From: JAMXLG01 sp963818925
GTDB lineage: Bacteria; Vulcanimicrobiota; Vulcanimicrobiia; Vulcanimicrobiales; Vulcanimicrobiaceae
DNA length: 64,000 bases
Direction of reading: 5' to 3'
Assembly (NCBI GenBank): GCA_963818925.1
Contig: CAWFTN010000001.1
Span: forward strand, 1,984,001-2,048,000
Program-made: the position numbers and the translations under genes
The notes under the pieces: generated by a model
Told to the model about the DNA's origin: nothing
What the model saw: only the letters and a program-made list of their open reading frames with translations
The model's database searches: none
Part shown: positions 46,301-54,361 of the stretch, piece after piece
Layout: each line of letters begins with the position of its first letter
Position numbering within the stretch: the stretch's first letter is position 1

Positions 46301-47847
46301 ATGATCTGGAACGCTTGCGATGCTTCAAGTTCCTGATTGTTGGGAGCGTACAGTTGAACGGTCCACGTATTGTTCGGATACGTGCCCGGCGTCGTGAGCG
46401 CGGGGCTTGCGGCTGAAAATTGGAATGTGCCCTTCACCGTACAGTTCGGTGAATTATTGACCAACGACGTGCAGGTGTTAGGAATCGCGTTCGTCGCCGG
46501 AATTCCCACGACTTGTCCGTCCGGATCGCTCACCGTCATGCGGTATGTGCCATTGGTCGGCGCGGTACCGATTTGATTCGCAACGGTGGCGACGATGCCG
46601 CCGACGGATTGTTCGTTGACGGCATCCCACGCGAAACGCGTCGTGGGCGGAGTTGAATACGCTGCGGGCGTTGGATTGGCCCCAGGCGTTGGATAAAGTT
46701 GAAACGTGTAGTTCTGAATGCCGGTCAGTGACACTTGAGCTTGACCTAGCGCTGAGCCGGACGTCTTGTCGAAGACGACGATCGAATACGAACCAGCTTG
46801 ATACGTACTGTTCAGCGGCCACTGCAGCGAAAGTGTACCGGTCGGTGCGCTGATGCCCGGCGACGTGTTTGGATTACAGACGAGGGACGATGGCGCACCT
46901 GAAGGCCTTGGACTTGGTACAGGAGGCGCCGGCGTCGCGCCGGGTGTCAAATATGTGCAGTATGAGTTTACGCCGGTCGACATCACGTAAACGACGTAAA
47001 CGTCGGTGGTCGAAACGTTCGGAAGATAAATGTACGCGTATTGACTGTTGGAAACGTCGAACTGATACGACTGCTGCGTGTGGTACGGATCCTGGTATAC
47101 GAAAATCTGGAACGGCGCACCGGCGTTGACGTAGACCGTCGCGACAATCACTTGCTGCGTCGTATCATAGACGAAAAATGCGTACGTACCCTGCACGGAC
47201 AGCGAGGTTGTATGTGCAACTGCTGCGTTAAAAGCGTAACCGTTCGCACTCGCGAGTGTCGCGGTTGTCGAGTTCGCCGGAATGTAATAATCGGCGTAGC
47301 TGTCGGTCGTGCTCCAAAAACTAAGGTTCGTGGCCTGCCACGTCATCGAGCAGCCGACGGAGTATAGCGCGCCGTTCGAACCGCAACCTGCACCGGCGGT
47401 CAGATCGACGGAAACCCCTGAAGCGGCCATCGGACGCACTCTGGCGTGACCGTGCTTCGTTTGCGACGGAGTCACGGTGTTGGGTCCTGACTTTTCAGGA
47501 AGCCGCGGAAAGCATGACAGCGGCACCCTCATCCCTGGGGTAACGCGATGTAAGTCAACCGGACAACCTGCGAGTCGCCTTGGTGCGCCGACGCGTACCG
47601 GGCCGGCCTTTGCTGTAGCCGAGGCCGAGGCGACAGGCTGCGCCGTGATCGGCGGTACCGTGTGAACGATGATGGGACTCGGACGAACCGGTTGCATGTC
47701 GACGCGCACCGGCGGAGCCGCAAACGCCGCGACGCTCGCCAAGAGCGAAAACAGAGACGCGACGGCCACCCCCGCAACGGTCCCGCGGCGACGCGTACGA
47801 CCGTCGCTATGCATTAAATGCGAGCGCTCCGTACACGTGCTCCTCAT
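43390..47847 (-). CDS. Giant secreted surface protein, candidate fibre tip/adhesin
   Basis: 1485 residues. Signal sequence about 20-44 (VAGVAVASLFSLLASVAAFAA) from the ATG at 47847; ATG 47814 is an alternative. The mature part is rich in Thr, Ser, Gly, Asn and Pro with many DUF11/Ig-like beta stretches (about 20 strand-rich blocks) and paired cysteines, and a Pro-rich linker (ATPAPPVPSPRP). No known enzyme motif. It ends HIITVTYTLISN, matching the C-terminal strand of the three pilin-like proteins upstream, so it may be handled by the same chaperone and barrel. A sigma-28-like promoter (47919-47945) precedes it. Confidence 0.7.
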   Translation of the reverse strand: MRSTCTERSHLMHSDGRTRRRGTVAGVAVASLFSLLASVAAFAAPPVRVDMQPVRPSPIIVHTVPPITAQPVASASATAKAGPVRVGAPRRLAGCPVDLHRVTPGMRVPLSCFPRLPEKSGPNTVTPSQTKHGHARVRPMAASGVSVDLTAGAGCGSNGALYSVGCSMTWQATNLSFWSTTDSYADYYIPANSTTATLASANGYAFNAAVAHTTSLSVQGTYAFFVYDTTQQVIVATVYVNAGAPFQIFVYQDPYHTQQSYQFDVSNSQYAYIYLPNVSTTDVYVVYVMSTGVNSYCTYLTPGATPAPPVPSPRPSGAPSSLVCNPNTSPGISAPTGTLSLQWPLNSTYQAGSYSIVVFDKTSGSALGQAQVSLTGIQNYTFQLYPTPGANPTPAAYSTPPTTRFAWDAVNEQSVGGIVATVANQIGTAPTNGTYRMTVSDPDGQVVGIPATNAIPNTCTSLVNNSPNCTVKGTFQFSAASPALTTPGTYPNNTWTVQLYAPNNQELEASQAFQIMGYSSQTLFNQNGVNGQTLTFGCCNTNTIYNIPNVKMVFTNNANTAYPFAADPIVGIEYTTGPGSTLGTSFTPPSNTTGYGTTVALGGCVGSYDTTGCSETVVDSSGGSWTATDYCSVANPAAPSNPSAAKSQCVLKFTPQNNVDLVPGASITVSNMTFYAYSGNGNWTCYLTPCSTTTSILPIDGLSWSSTNAASPAWTAVYFGSSTSTLVGTANAHFIGSTTIPGNTSRNAVAEATSPPNSPWINTHFYPATFTQAEYQDTTPFQATTGRKDILAVNLSLCKASANPAPACSGASGLPSIDEVLITFPQAVDTTQITVDPNEPTLPDGNGYYVMATTGNNACVNTPPTNAICLNPGGTAYNAGGRYTNQGITTGSGSQGQIWLDVPDSEAAYIAQELTVQGYSTSMLAYFTLTPDGHTTTPVVGGAVAGTAVDSLSVQGYSLNANLMGAQFNPNTVSPSGGSTSYSMTFQNTSSAADPNPDPVDAIVIEQTTSSAWTLSAPTFSGTGSGGWSNLSTTGYNPAGNTMEYWFGVCANQYTNHVTADPPQPPNAPVNPTSAQPALGAGCTAAQEQNAIAAGGSMTINFTLANSSTGTQTFYVYAHGANGGGWANLKTITVNSVAESGSAKLFSAAQGSTDAACSTTSNVSTNSVAQVAKSPNCFIYEMTNTSGGAQKISKVDIALPAFDINGIANSTGPPVDWSLVGAPITQYVVLGTISGGTFKTTGIPAGCAINAANTFNPTPGSTNGQIEVSGCTGLSPGTNIAVEFVANTPQVESDSYLLPSTIDGVAAGNAWIGSDQVQVAFSLGLSVSVDPSNPGPGNSHPSPSCNPAQCSFSGTVLDFGTIPATNTVSGTDVVRATVVYEGGTLAGACPAGAGVAANTWQLEVSVSSNPNNELFTSVDEPNSTSGLSYAAGVNSFFNPTAATKVLSCGQETSASNYDTIMNFETSVGADTSAHIITVTYTLISN

Positions 47848-47907
47848 GGAATATAATCCGTATCACCATCAGTGAAGGCGCCATCCGTTGCAAGGGGGGT
47901 GAGCAAG

Positions 47908-50900
47908 CTACAAAACTTCTATCGGTGCTGGTCCCTGCCGAGTTAACAGTTGTCCGTGCAGTGGAAGTAAAGTTAGCTTCTTTCTGAATGAATAGACGCG
48001 GCCGCTGACCGGCTTGCCCAGGACCGTCTGGTCACCGTCCTGCCAGTTGATCCGATCGCCTGGACTGACCTCGACCAAGAAGCGGGCCCGTATCGTAACG
48101 TAGTCTCCCTCGCGCGCATTTTTCGGGGCGTAATCAACGAGCACCAACGGCAGGCTCGCGTCGACCGCGAGCGAGACGGCTTTCGGACTGTTCTTGCCGA
48201 CGGTCGCCGTGACGGGGTACTTACCTGACGATGTGTTGGCCGGTACGGCGATCTCCCCGATCCAAAGCGATCGAGTCTTGTCGTACTTCAGCCCAACCTG
48301 CTTGTCGAAAGCCGTTACGGCGACGTGTTCGGCAGTCTCGTCGGCGCTAACCGTCACTTCCGTAGACCCACGGGGAGGCAGCCGCCCTTCGCTCAGACGC
48401 AGCACCGGCAGAGCGGGCGGCGGCGTCGCACCGCCGAGGAGCGTGAACACGACTTTCTTTTCGAGATGGCCAACGCTGAATTGGACACCTTTGTAGTGCT
48501 GGCCTGACTCCAAATGAACGGCCGTCGTGGCGGGCGTTGCACCGAGGGACTCGTCGATCGTTTCCGGATCGACGGAAAGCGTGTAGTCGCCCGGAGGCAA
48601 ATTATCGATGACGAAGCTGCCGTCGTCCTCGTCGATCGCAGCGTGGTCGCCGGGTTCCGCGACGACGTACGCGTTCGGCACGCCGCCCTTCATTTCAGCA
48701 AGCATGTCGGGTGCGTAAACGATCGTGCCGCCGATCGACCCGAGGACTTGCGCGTGAAAATCGAGCGTCGTGTAGGCGCCGTTGCTCACGGTGGCCTTCG
48801 CCTTCAGGCTCTCCGGTGAGAAGTTCGCCGTTGCCGGCACCGTCTGCGGAATGATTGTGATGATGTGTTCGCCCGGCGCGAGACCGCCGAAGCCGAACTG
48901 ACCGCCCGCGTCCGTCAAGGCGTACTCACCGCCGTCAACCTGTAGGCGGACACCCTGAAGCGGAAGCGGTACTCCCCCTGCCTCCGAGCCGTATACGTGG
49001 CCCAAGATGCCGCCCAGCGTGCTGACGGGGAAGGTAACGTCGGCCTGTTGGCCGCCATTGACCGCAATCGCTTGGACAGGCGAGGCGGCGGTGAACCCGC
49101 GCGGAATCGAAGCCGTGCTAATCGCGATCGTGTGGTTACCTGGGTGTACGAAGGAAAACTGGAAGCCGCCGGTGAGATCAGTGCGTTCAGAGGTCATCCC
49201 ATCGAGCGTCACGACGACGTTACCGACGCCGCCACCCGTTGAGTACGACCCAACGCTCAACGCCGGACCGACGCCGGAATTCATGCCGGTAACCAACACA
49301 CGACCGACGATCGTCGCAGGCAAATTTGGATCAACACGGCCGGTCACCAAGCCGTCACCGATACCGAATGGACCGGTGAGCGAAATCGAGATGACGCGTG
49401 TCTTGCCGTTCGCCGCAGGATTGAGCCGGTCGGTGAGTGATTGATAGCCGAGCGACGTCTGAACTGAAAGCGCCGGAGACATCTGGTACGTAAGGTTCAC
49501 AAGCGGCGTCCGTTGGATCGCATCGCTCGCAGTTGTCAGCGTCCGCGTGAACGTCTCACCAAACTGCACGCTCGTACGGCGCCACACTCTCGAAACGCTT
49601 ATTCCGACGCCACGTTGCATTCCAGTCGCACTGTCGATCGGCGGCGGCGTCTCTTCGACGAGAAGCCTTTCAACGCCATTTTGCGACTGCGTTTGAAGTT
49701 GGGCGTTTATGCCGAGATTGTATTGGCCGATTTGACCGTGCAGCGAACCAAGAAGTGAACGCGTGTCACTTGTCAGTCCTCCGGAAAGCGTATGTTGCGC
49801 TTGAACGCCGAAAAGCGCTCCCGCTTGGCCCAATTGCGTAGAAAGCGACGCTGAAGCGGAGGTCGATGAGATCGGCGTGCCGACGCTATCGCCGGCTTCC
49901 CGCGCGACATTGACCGAGAACCCTCCGAAGCGCAACGCGGGCGAATAGCCGAGCGAAACGATCTTCTGTGTAGAAAAACCGTCAAGATTGCTTCCAGTTC
50001 GCTCCCAGCTGACGTCGGCATACATGGGCACTTTTGTCGTGTGGCAATTGAAGTCGACAAGCCGGTCACCGGGCACTTCGCCGCCGCCGAAAATGACAAA
50101 ATTATTCGGTAACGAGCGCAGCGAGGTCGTGCAGCCGCCCTGCAACCCGGTTTGATCTAAGCGTAGCTGAGCGGCAATTCCATTTTCCGGATCTCCATCG
50201 ATAGTCGAATGTCGCTGCCATGCTGCCTCTCCGGTGATCGCCGTGGACCGTATCGTGGTCGCACCGCCGAGGAGAAGCGTATCGATCTTCCCGGTGCTAT
50301 TGCCGATTCCGCGAGTGAAGCCCGCTTCGTAGAAGGCGCCTCCACGCAGCAGCTGCCAGAGGACGCCTTGAAGGTCGACTGTTTCGCCGCCGGTGCCAAT
50401 CGTCGGTCCCTCATAGAACGTCGCCTGGCCGTTGCCGGCCGGCACGATATATTCGAAGCCCCGCTCCGTCGCGCCGAGCTGCAAGGTGCCGAGTGCATTA
50501 AGCAACTGTGGGCCGTAGGCAACGGAATAACGCGGCGTCGAGTAGATCGCTGAAGCGACGCCAATCGCTGACCGTCCGCCCGTGGTCAGCGCCAGAGGCA
50601 ACCGAAGGTCGGCGTAAGTTCGAGCAGAGCGTCTCGACACTTCAGCCGTCGCACCGGCGCCGACAAGCGACTGCGACTGAGAAGCCGAAGCGGGCGGTAA
50701 CGCGAACGCCGACGTCAGACCGTTCGCGGTTGGCCCGGGACTCGGTGTGGGGGTATTGAAAAAGCCGGCTGAACCGAAACTGCTCTGTGTGCTGGTTTCG
50801 CCGAACGAAACGTCTCCGACGAGACTAAAGCGAAGCGGTCCGCCACGTTCTTTAGGAGCGGCCGTTGCGACCGGCGTGGGCGTCGGACCGGGGGTCACGG

Positions 50901-51099
50901 TTGCAGCGGCTGTCGGCGTGGCCGAGGGTTCCGGCGTTACGCCCGTCTGCGTCTTCAACGTTTGGGTCAGCTGATCGAAAGCAACGTGAAGAACGGTGAT
51001 GCCTGCACGCGCAGGCAACAACCCGATGCCGATCACTGCGGAGCAGACCATCAGTCCCAGCCCACACCCTTGCAGGGCTCGGCCGATTACCCGTTTCAC
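47908..51099 (-). CDS. Outer-membrane usher-like beta-barrel protein with CarboxypepD_reg-like domains
   Basis: 1063 residues, GTG start, signal peptide (about 1-32), then a Pro/Thr linker. About 100-620 is a repeated amphipathic strand pattern ending in TGPFGIGDG, as in porins and fimbrial ushers. About 625-920 holds three SdrD/carboxypeptidase-regulatory-like Ig domains (each G-x-V...D-G-F-x-F...PG-H/DYT-I/LSV), and a final beta domain follows. It lacks the classic usher plug and middle-domain signatures I know. Position between pilin-like genes and the giant protein supports an assembly role. Confidence 0.65.
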   Translation of the reverse strand: MKRVIGRALQGCGLGLMVCSAVIGIGLLPARAGITVLHVAFDQLTQTLKTQTGVTPEPSATPTAAATVTPGPTPTPVATAAPKERGGPLRFSLVGDVSFGETSTQSSFGSAGFFNTPTPSPGPTANGLTSAFALPPASASQSQSLVGAGATAEVSRRSARTYADLRLPLALTTGGRSAIGVASAIYSTPRYSVAYGPQLLNALGTLQLGATERGFEYIVPAGNGQATFYEGPTIGTGGETVDLQGVLWQLLRGGAFYEAGFTRGIGNSTGKIDTLLLGGATTIRSTAITGEAAWQRHSTIDGDPENGIAAQLRLDQTGLQGGCTTSLRSLPNNFVIFGGGEVPGDRLVDFNCHTTKVPMYADVSWERTGSNLDGFSTQKIVSLGYSPALRFGGFSVNVAREAGDSVGTPISSTSASASLSTQLGQAGALFGVQAQHTLSGGLTSDTRSLLGSLHGQIGQYNLGINAQLQTQSQNGVERLLVEETPPPIDSATGMQRGVGISVSRVWRRTSVQFGETFTRTLTTASDAIQRTPLVNLTYQMSPALSVQTSLGYQSLTDRLNPAANGKTRVISISLTGPFGIGDGLVTGRVDPNLPATIVGRVLVTGMNSGVGPALSVGSYSTGGGVGNVVVTLDGMTSERTDLTGGFQFSFVHPGNHTIAISTASIPRGFTAASPVQAIAVNGGQQADVTFPVSTLGGILGHVYGSEAGGVPLPLQGVRLQVDGGEYALTDAGGQFGFGGLAPGEHIITIIPQTVPATANFSPESLKAKATVSNGAYTTLDFHAQVLGSIGGTIVYAPDMLAEMKGGVPNAYVVAEPGDHAAIDEDDGSFVIDNLPPGDYTLSVDPETIDESLGATPATTAVHLESGQHYKGVQFSVGHLEKKVVFTLLGGATPPPALPVLRLSEGRLPPRGSTEVTVSADETAEHVAVTAFDKQVGLKYDKTRSLWIGEIAVPANTSSGKYPVTATVGKNSPKAVSLAVDASLPLVLVDYAPKNAREGDYVTIRARFLVEVSPGDRINWQDGDQTVLGKPVSGRVYSFRKKLTLLPLHGQLLTRQGPAPIEVL
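47919..47945 (-). promoter_or_regulatory. Sigma-28 (FliA)-like promoter for the giant surface protein
   Basis: TAAC-N15-ACCGATAG on the minus strand (-35 at 47945-47942, -10 at 47926-47919), against the E. coli flagellar consensus TAAA-N15-GCCGATAA. Predicted start about 47911, in the stop-codon region of the barrel gene and 64 bases before the ATG. A 90-base stretch around it matches the promoter region of the first pilin gene. Confidence 0.65.
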
Positions 51100-51102
51100 G
51101 CG

Positions 51103-51816
51103 TCAGTAGTAGAGGGTGTAAACCGCGTTCGACGTGTACTGACCCTGCGGTGTGGAAATGGGGATGTTGAGCGTTAGGTCGACACAGAAATTTTTGGTTC
51201 CGCTGTACGTGCCATTGACGACCGCCCAAACGCCGCCGTTCTTCGAATAGACGATAAATGGCGTTTGCGTCGGTGCCGGCGATACAACGTAGGTCGCGTG
51301 CGCAACGTCGCCACCAGGCCACGTCGTAGTGCCGTTAGTGAAGTCCGAGAAAAGCCCGTCTTTGAGCTCCCAATTGACCTGCGTTGTCTGGACCTGAACC
51401 GTGTACGCGCAGCTGACGGTCTTGGCAACACCTGCCTCAGCCGGTATCTCAACTTGACCGCCGCCTGCACTCGTGGTGAGGAGTGTGGCATTTGGATTCG
51501 GAGTCACTTCCGCTTCAACCTCAAGCGCCTTCTGCTTTGCCGTTTGCGCGACGAGAATGCCGCCAGCGGAAGGAACGAAGTGCAGTTGTTCGGCTTCGAA
51601 CGCCCGCTCGATGGCGGGCGGTGCTCCGCGCAATGTCGCATGCGCGACGATGGCATCCGAGGCGCCGGCACCATGAGTGTAACCAAGTGGATTCGGGGTG
51701 ACGTCAATAATGATTGTAACCGGCAGCTGTGCACGCTGCGACTGAAGCGCTAACGCAACCGACGGGACGAGCACGATCGCGAGGAATGCCCAAAGAAGCG
51801 GACGGAATTTCCTCAT
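51103..51816 (-). CDS. Secreted pilin-like protein 3
   Basis: 237 residues from the ATG at 51816, which shares A with the TAA of pilin 2 (TAATG). Signal peptide about 1-22 (LLWAFLAIVLVPSVALA). Strand-rich with a central KALEVEAEVTPNP stretch and two cysteines. Ends TSNAVYTLYY, the same VYT(L/V) terminal strand as the other subunits. Likely a structural or adaptor subunit. Confidence 0.65.
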   Translation of the reverse strand: MRKFRPLLWAFLAIVLVPSVALALQSQRAQLPVTIIIDVTPNPLGYTHGAGASDAIVAHATLRGAPPAIERAFEAEQLHFVPSAGGILVAQTAKQKALEVEAEVTPNPNATLLTTSAGGGQVEIPAEAGVAKTVSCAYTVQVQTTQVNWELKDGLFSDFTNGTTTWPGGDVAHATYVVSPAPTQTPFIVYSKNGGVWAVVNGTYSGTKNFCVDLTLNIPISTPQGQYTSNAVYTLYY

Positions 51817-52490
51817 TATCGCGCTACCACCGTGTAGACAATCCAAACGTAATTGAGGCCGGCAGTTGCAGCCGGCGGCACCTTCAACTCGTAGTCATAG
51901 TAGAAGTTGCCGTTCTGCGTCGGTGACGTCGCGATCGGCGCCGGATAACTGATGTACGTAATCGACGGCGTCGTGAACTGGCCATTGTTCGCGACCATGC
52001 CGTTCGTCTTATAAAAGGGAAGGCCGGGAGAAAAGCCCGTGTTGCCGTCGGCCGGCGAGCCACTCGTAGAATTCAGGTAGTAAAGCACCGTACTCAGTGA
52101 CTGCGTCGAAGCGTCTGCCGTGTTATAAAAATCCGCAGCGCCCTCGCCGTAGACATAGAACCCATTGGGGTCGTTTGACGTCACGCTGAGGTGCGCAGCA
52201 TATTTGTACAGGTACGTTGTACCGCCTAGAACGCCGCCAAAATCCACTGCGCCGCTGTCGAGCGTCGCGTTCGGGCCGTGCGTCGGCGTCGGCTGCGTTC
52301 CGATAACCGCCTTCACTGCACCAAACCCCGCATAGTAATTCGGCGTCAGCGCAACAGTGAGAACCGATTGCGCGCTCCACTTGACGAGCGTGCTCCCGGT
52401 GTCGGCAGTTGCGGTTGCGGGCGCGAGCACACCAAGCGCCGCTATACCGGCGACTACCGCTTTCATCAATCCTTTGACGAACCGCTTCAT
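51816..52490 (-). CDS. Secreted pilin-like protein 2
   Basis: 224 residues, signal peptide about 1-29 (ends ATATA). TLVKWSAQSVLTVALTPNYY at the mature N terminus is similar to TVKWNTQKSAAITLYTQ of pilin 1, so the two are probably paralogues. Ends YVWIVYTVVAR. No cysteine pair seen in the mature part, unlike pilin 1. Confidence 0.7.
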   Translation of the reverse strand: MKRFVKGLMKAVVAGIAALGVLAPATATADTGSTLVKWSAQSVLTVALTPNYYAGFGAVKAVIGTQPTPTHGPNATLDSGAVDFGGVLGGTTYLYKYAAHLSVTSNDPNGFYVYGEGAADFYNTADASTQSLSTVLYYLNSTSGSPADGNTGFSPGLPFYKTNGMVANNGQFTTPSITYISYPAPIATSPTQNGNFYYDYELKVPPAATAGLNYVWIVYTVVAR

Positions 52491-52510
52491 GACGGGTAAA
52501 CTCCGTTAAC

Positions 52511-53311
52511 TCAACGCACCACGAAGTTGATTTCACCACCGGTCTGCGTCTTGCCACCGTAATCAACTGTTGCGATCGCCTGGTAATTTCCAGCCGGCAA
52601 CTGCTTTCCGAGAGCTTGAATCATCCGGGTACCGCCCCGCTCAACCAAAAGGTTGTCGGGCAACGGTAGCTGATACACAACGGCGCCATCCTTTTGGACG
52701 ATCAGTTGGCCGCGGCAATACACATGCGTATTGCCGGTGTTTTTGAACTGGACGCGATACACTTGACCGGCCGGCGCCTTTGCACTGACCATCTTCGTGA
52801 TGGCGCCGTCTACTTTTTCGGTTCCTTGGATCGTGATGTACAGTTTCGTTGCAACGCGCGCCGAGAACGCGACCCCATGGTTTCCGCGCTGCGGTCGCGT
52901 TTGGAAAAACACAACGCCTGCATATTCACCAGTTAAATTTTTATCGTCCGGAACAGTTAAGGTGAGCTCGACTTGCTCTGTCGTATTCGGACCCATGTCG
53001 AACTCTCTCGGCCGGACCGCTGCCCAGCGAAGAACGGAATTCGGCCGCTCACCGGCTTTCGAGAACTGGTAATCGCCGTTCTCGCTCAGTCCGAAATCGG
53101 CGAGCGATGTGAGGATGTGGGTGGCGGCAAACGACGTATTCCTTACCGTAATCGGCACGTTGTAGGTCGTCCCCGGAGGCATTGCGGCTTCGAACTTGCC
53201 GGGCGTCACCGTGATGCCGAGGACGGCATCCGAGTTGGCCGTCGCCGTCATCGCAGCGATGATCGCAAACAATGTAAGAACTGCGTAGAATCGCTTCACC
53301 TGGTGTATCAT
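52511..53311 (-). CDS. PapD-like periplasmic chaperone
   Basis: 266 residues from the ATG at 53311 (a TTG at 53368 would add 19 residues). Signal peptide (about 1-24). Two Ig-like domains: the N-terminal one from LGITVTPGKFEAAMPPGTTYNVPITVRN to about 135, and the C-terminal one with YRVQFKNTGNTHVYCRGQLIVQ and the usual NxGN(T) form. Alternating hydrophobic strand near VELTLTVPDD. Sits between two pilin-like genes, as expected for a chaperone-usher operon. Confidence 0.75.
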   Translation of the reverse strand: MIHQVKRFYAVLTLFAIIAAMTATANSDAVLGITVTPGKFEAAMPPGTTYNVPITVRNTSFAATHILTSLADFGLSENGDYQFSKAGERPNSVLRWAAVRPREFDMGPNTTEQVELTLTVPDDKNLTGEYAGVVFFQTRPQRGNHGVAFSARVATKLYITIQGTEKVDGAITKMVSAKAPAGQVYRVQFKNTGNTHVYCRGQLIVQKDGAVVYQLPLPDNLLVERGGTRMIQALGKQLPAGNYQAIATVDYGGKTQTGGEINFVVR

Positions 53312-53373
53312 CCCGACCGCTTCGTCGCGGTTGAACCCGCGCTCCCGCGACGAAGTGTCGTGTGTCAATGAAC

Positions 53374-54063
53374 TTAGTTCGCGGTAACCGTGTATGTAAG
53401 GGTTGCAGTAACAGCGCCGACCGTGGAGTTCGGGCCAAGGTTGAGCTGCATGTCCGAGTTGAGGTCCTGGTTCGCCGCAACCGTCGAGTTAAGTAGCGTC
53501 GTATTTGTCGACGTCATCGCCGTACCGGCCGAGCACGCCGTCGTGCTCGTCATTCCGATCGCCGCATTGCGTACGGATGCAGTCCAAGCCGTCGCCGATG
53601 CCGTGTTCCACGTACCATCAGGCAGGATGCAGATCAGCGAGCCGTTCGCCGCCGTATCGTAGCCGGCAGGCGTGCCGGTGATTGCGGCTTGCACCTGGAC
53701 GCCAGCCGAGTCGTTGGTCGTGATGTTCGCTTCGAGAGCATTGACCTCGAGGCAGTTCGCGTATCCAACTCCGTCCGGGGTCACGTTGCCGAAGTTAACC
53801 GTAAGGTTGGCGGATGCGTCCGTTCCAGCATTAGCCGTATTGGTCGTTCCGTTGCAGCCCCAACTCGTGCCGGAGCCGGCGGCATAGATCGTCGAGCCGG
53901 CGCCATGCACCGTGGAAGCGGTCGTCTGTGTGTACAGCGTGATCGCTGCGGATTTTTGGGTGTTCCACTTCACCGTAACAGTGCCCGTGGCGGCCATTGC
54001 CGGCGCCACCGAGCCGAGGAGTGCGCTCAATGCTGCGAGCGCTGCAAGCTTTTTAACGTTCAT
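53374..54063 (-). CDS. Major pilin-like secreted protein 1
   Basis: 229 residues, AAGGGA 1 base before the ATG. Signal peptide 1-24 (ends APAMA). The mature chain is Thr/Ala/Asn-rich with cysteines that could pair, GTVTVKWNTQKSAAITLYTQTT near the start and AVTATLTYTVTAN at the end. Small, secreted, beta-rich, first gene of the operon with its own sigma-28-like promoter: most likely the main subunit. Confidence 0.7.
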   Translation of the reverse strand: MNVKKLAALAALSALLGSVAPAMAATGTVTVKWNTQKSAAITLYTQTTASTVHGAGSTIYAAGSGTSWGCNGTTNTANAGTDASANLTVNFGNVTPDGVGYANCLEVNALEANITTNDSAGVQVQAAITGTPAGYDTAANGSLICILPDGTWNTASATAWTASVRNAAIGMTSTTACSAGTAMTSTNTTLLNSTVAANQDLNSDMQLNLGPNSTVGAVTATLTYTVTAN

Positions 54064-54126
54064 TCCCTTTCACCATGCGCGAGTTTGCCATCCGTGGCAG
54101 TAGAGGGGTAGCGAGTTACATAAAAC

Positions 54127-54153
54127 TTATCGGCAGGTCGGTTGGGACGGTTA
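54127..54153 (-). promoter_or_regulatory. Sigma-28 (FliA)-like promoter for the pilin operon
   Basis: TAAC-N15-GCCGATAA on the minus strand (-35 at 54153-54150, -10 at 54134-54127); the -10 equals the E. coli sigma-28 consensus. Predicted start about 54119, 56 bases before the ATG. Confidence 0.75.
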
Positions 54154-54292
54154 GCAGTGAGCGTGCACCCGGCGTAAAGATACACCCTGCCGCACGGTTA
54201 AGATGGGTACGAGGGACGTTAGGCTCCCTTGCCTGATATATCGGTCGCATACCCCCTATATAAGGAAGGGCAAAAAAGAGCGTCCGAAAGCT

Positions 54293-54319
54293 GAAATCCG
54301 GGCCATTTCCGGCCGATAG
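54293..54319 (+). promoter_or_regulatory. Sigma-28 (FliA)-like promoter for the flagellin transcript
   Basis: GAAA-N15-GCCGATAG on the plus strand (-35 at 54293-54296, -10 at 54312-54319). Predicted start about 54327, giving a leader of about 310 bases before the flagellin ATG, or 35 bases before the small ORF at 54362. Confidence 0.7.
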
Positions 54320-54361
54320 GAAGTATACGAAGTAAGTTTCAGGGAGGAAACGATCTTCTTC

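Noticed and set aside
54064..54120. c-di-GMP-I riboswitch before pilin 1
   Set aside because: GGCAAAC resembles one block, but it is beside the start codon with no second stem or GGACGCAAAG block, and the paralogous leader at 47880 lacks it.
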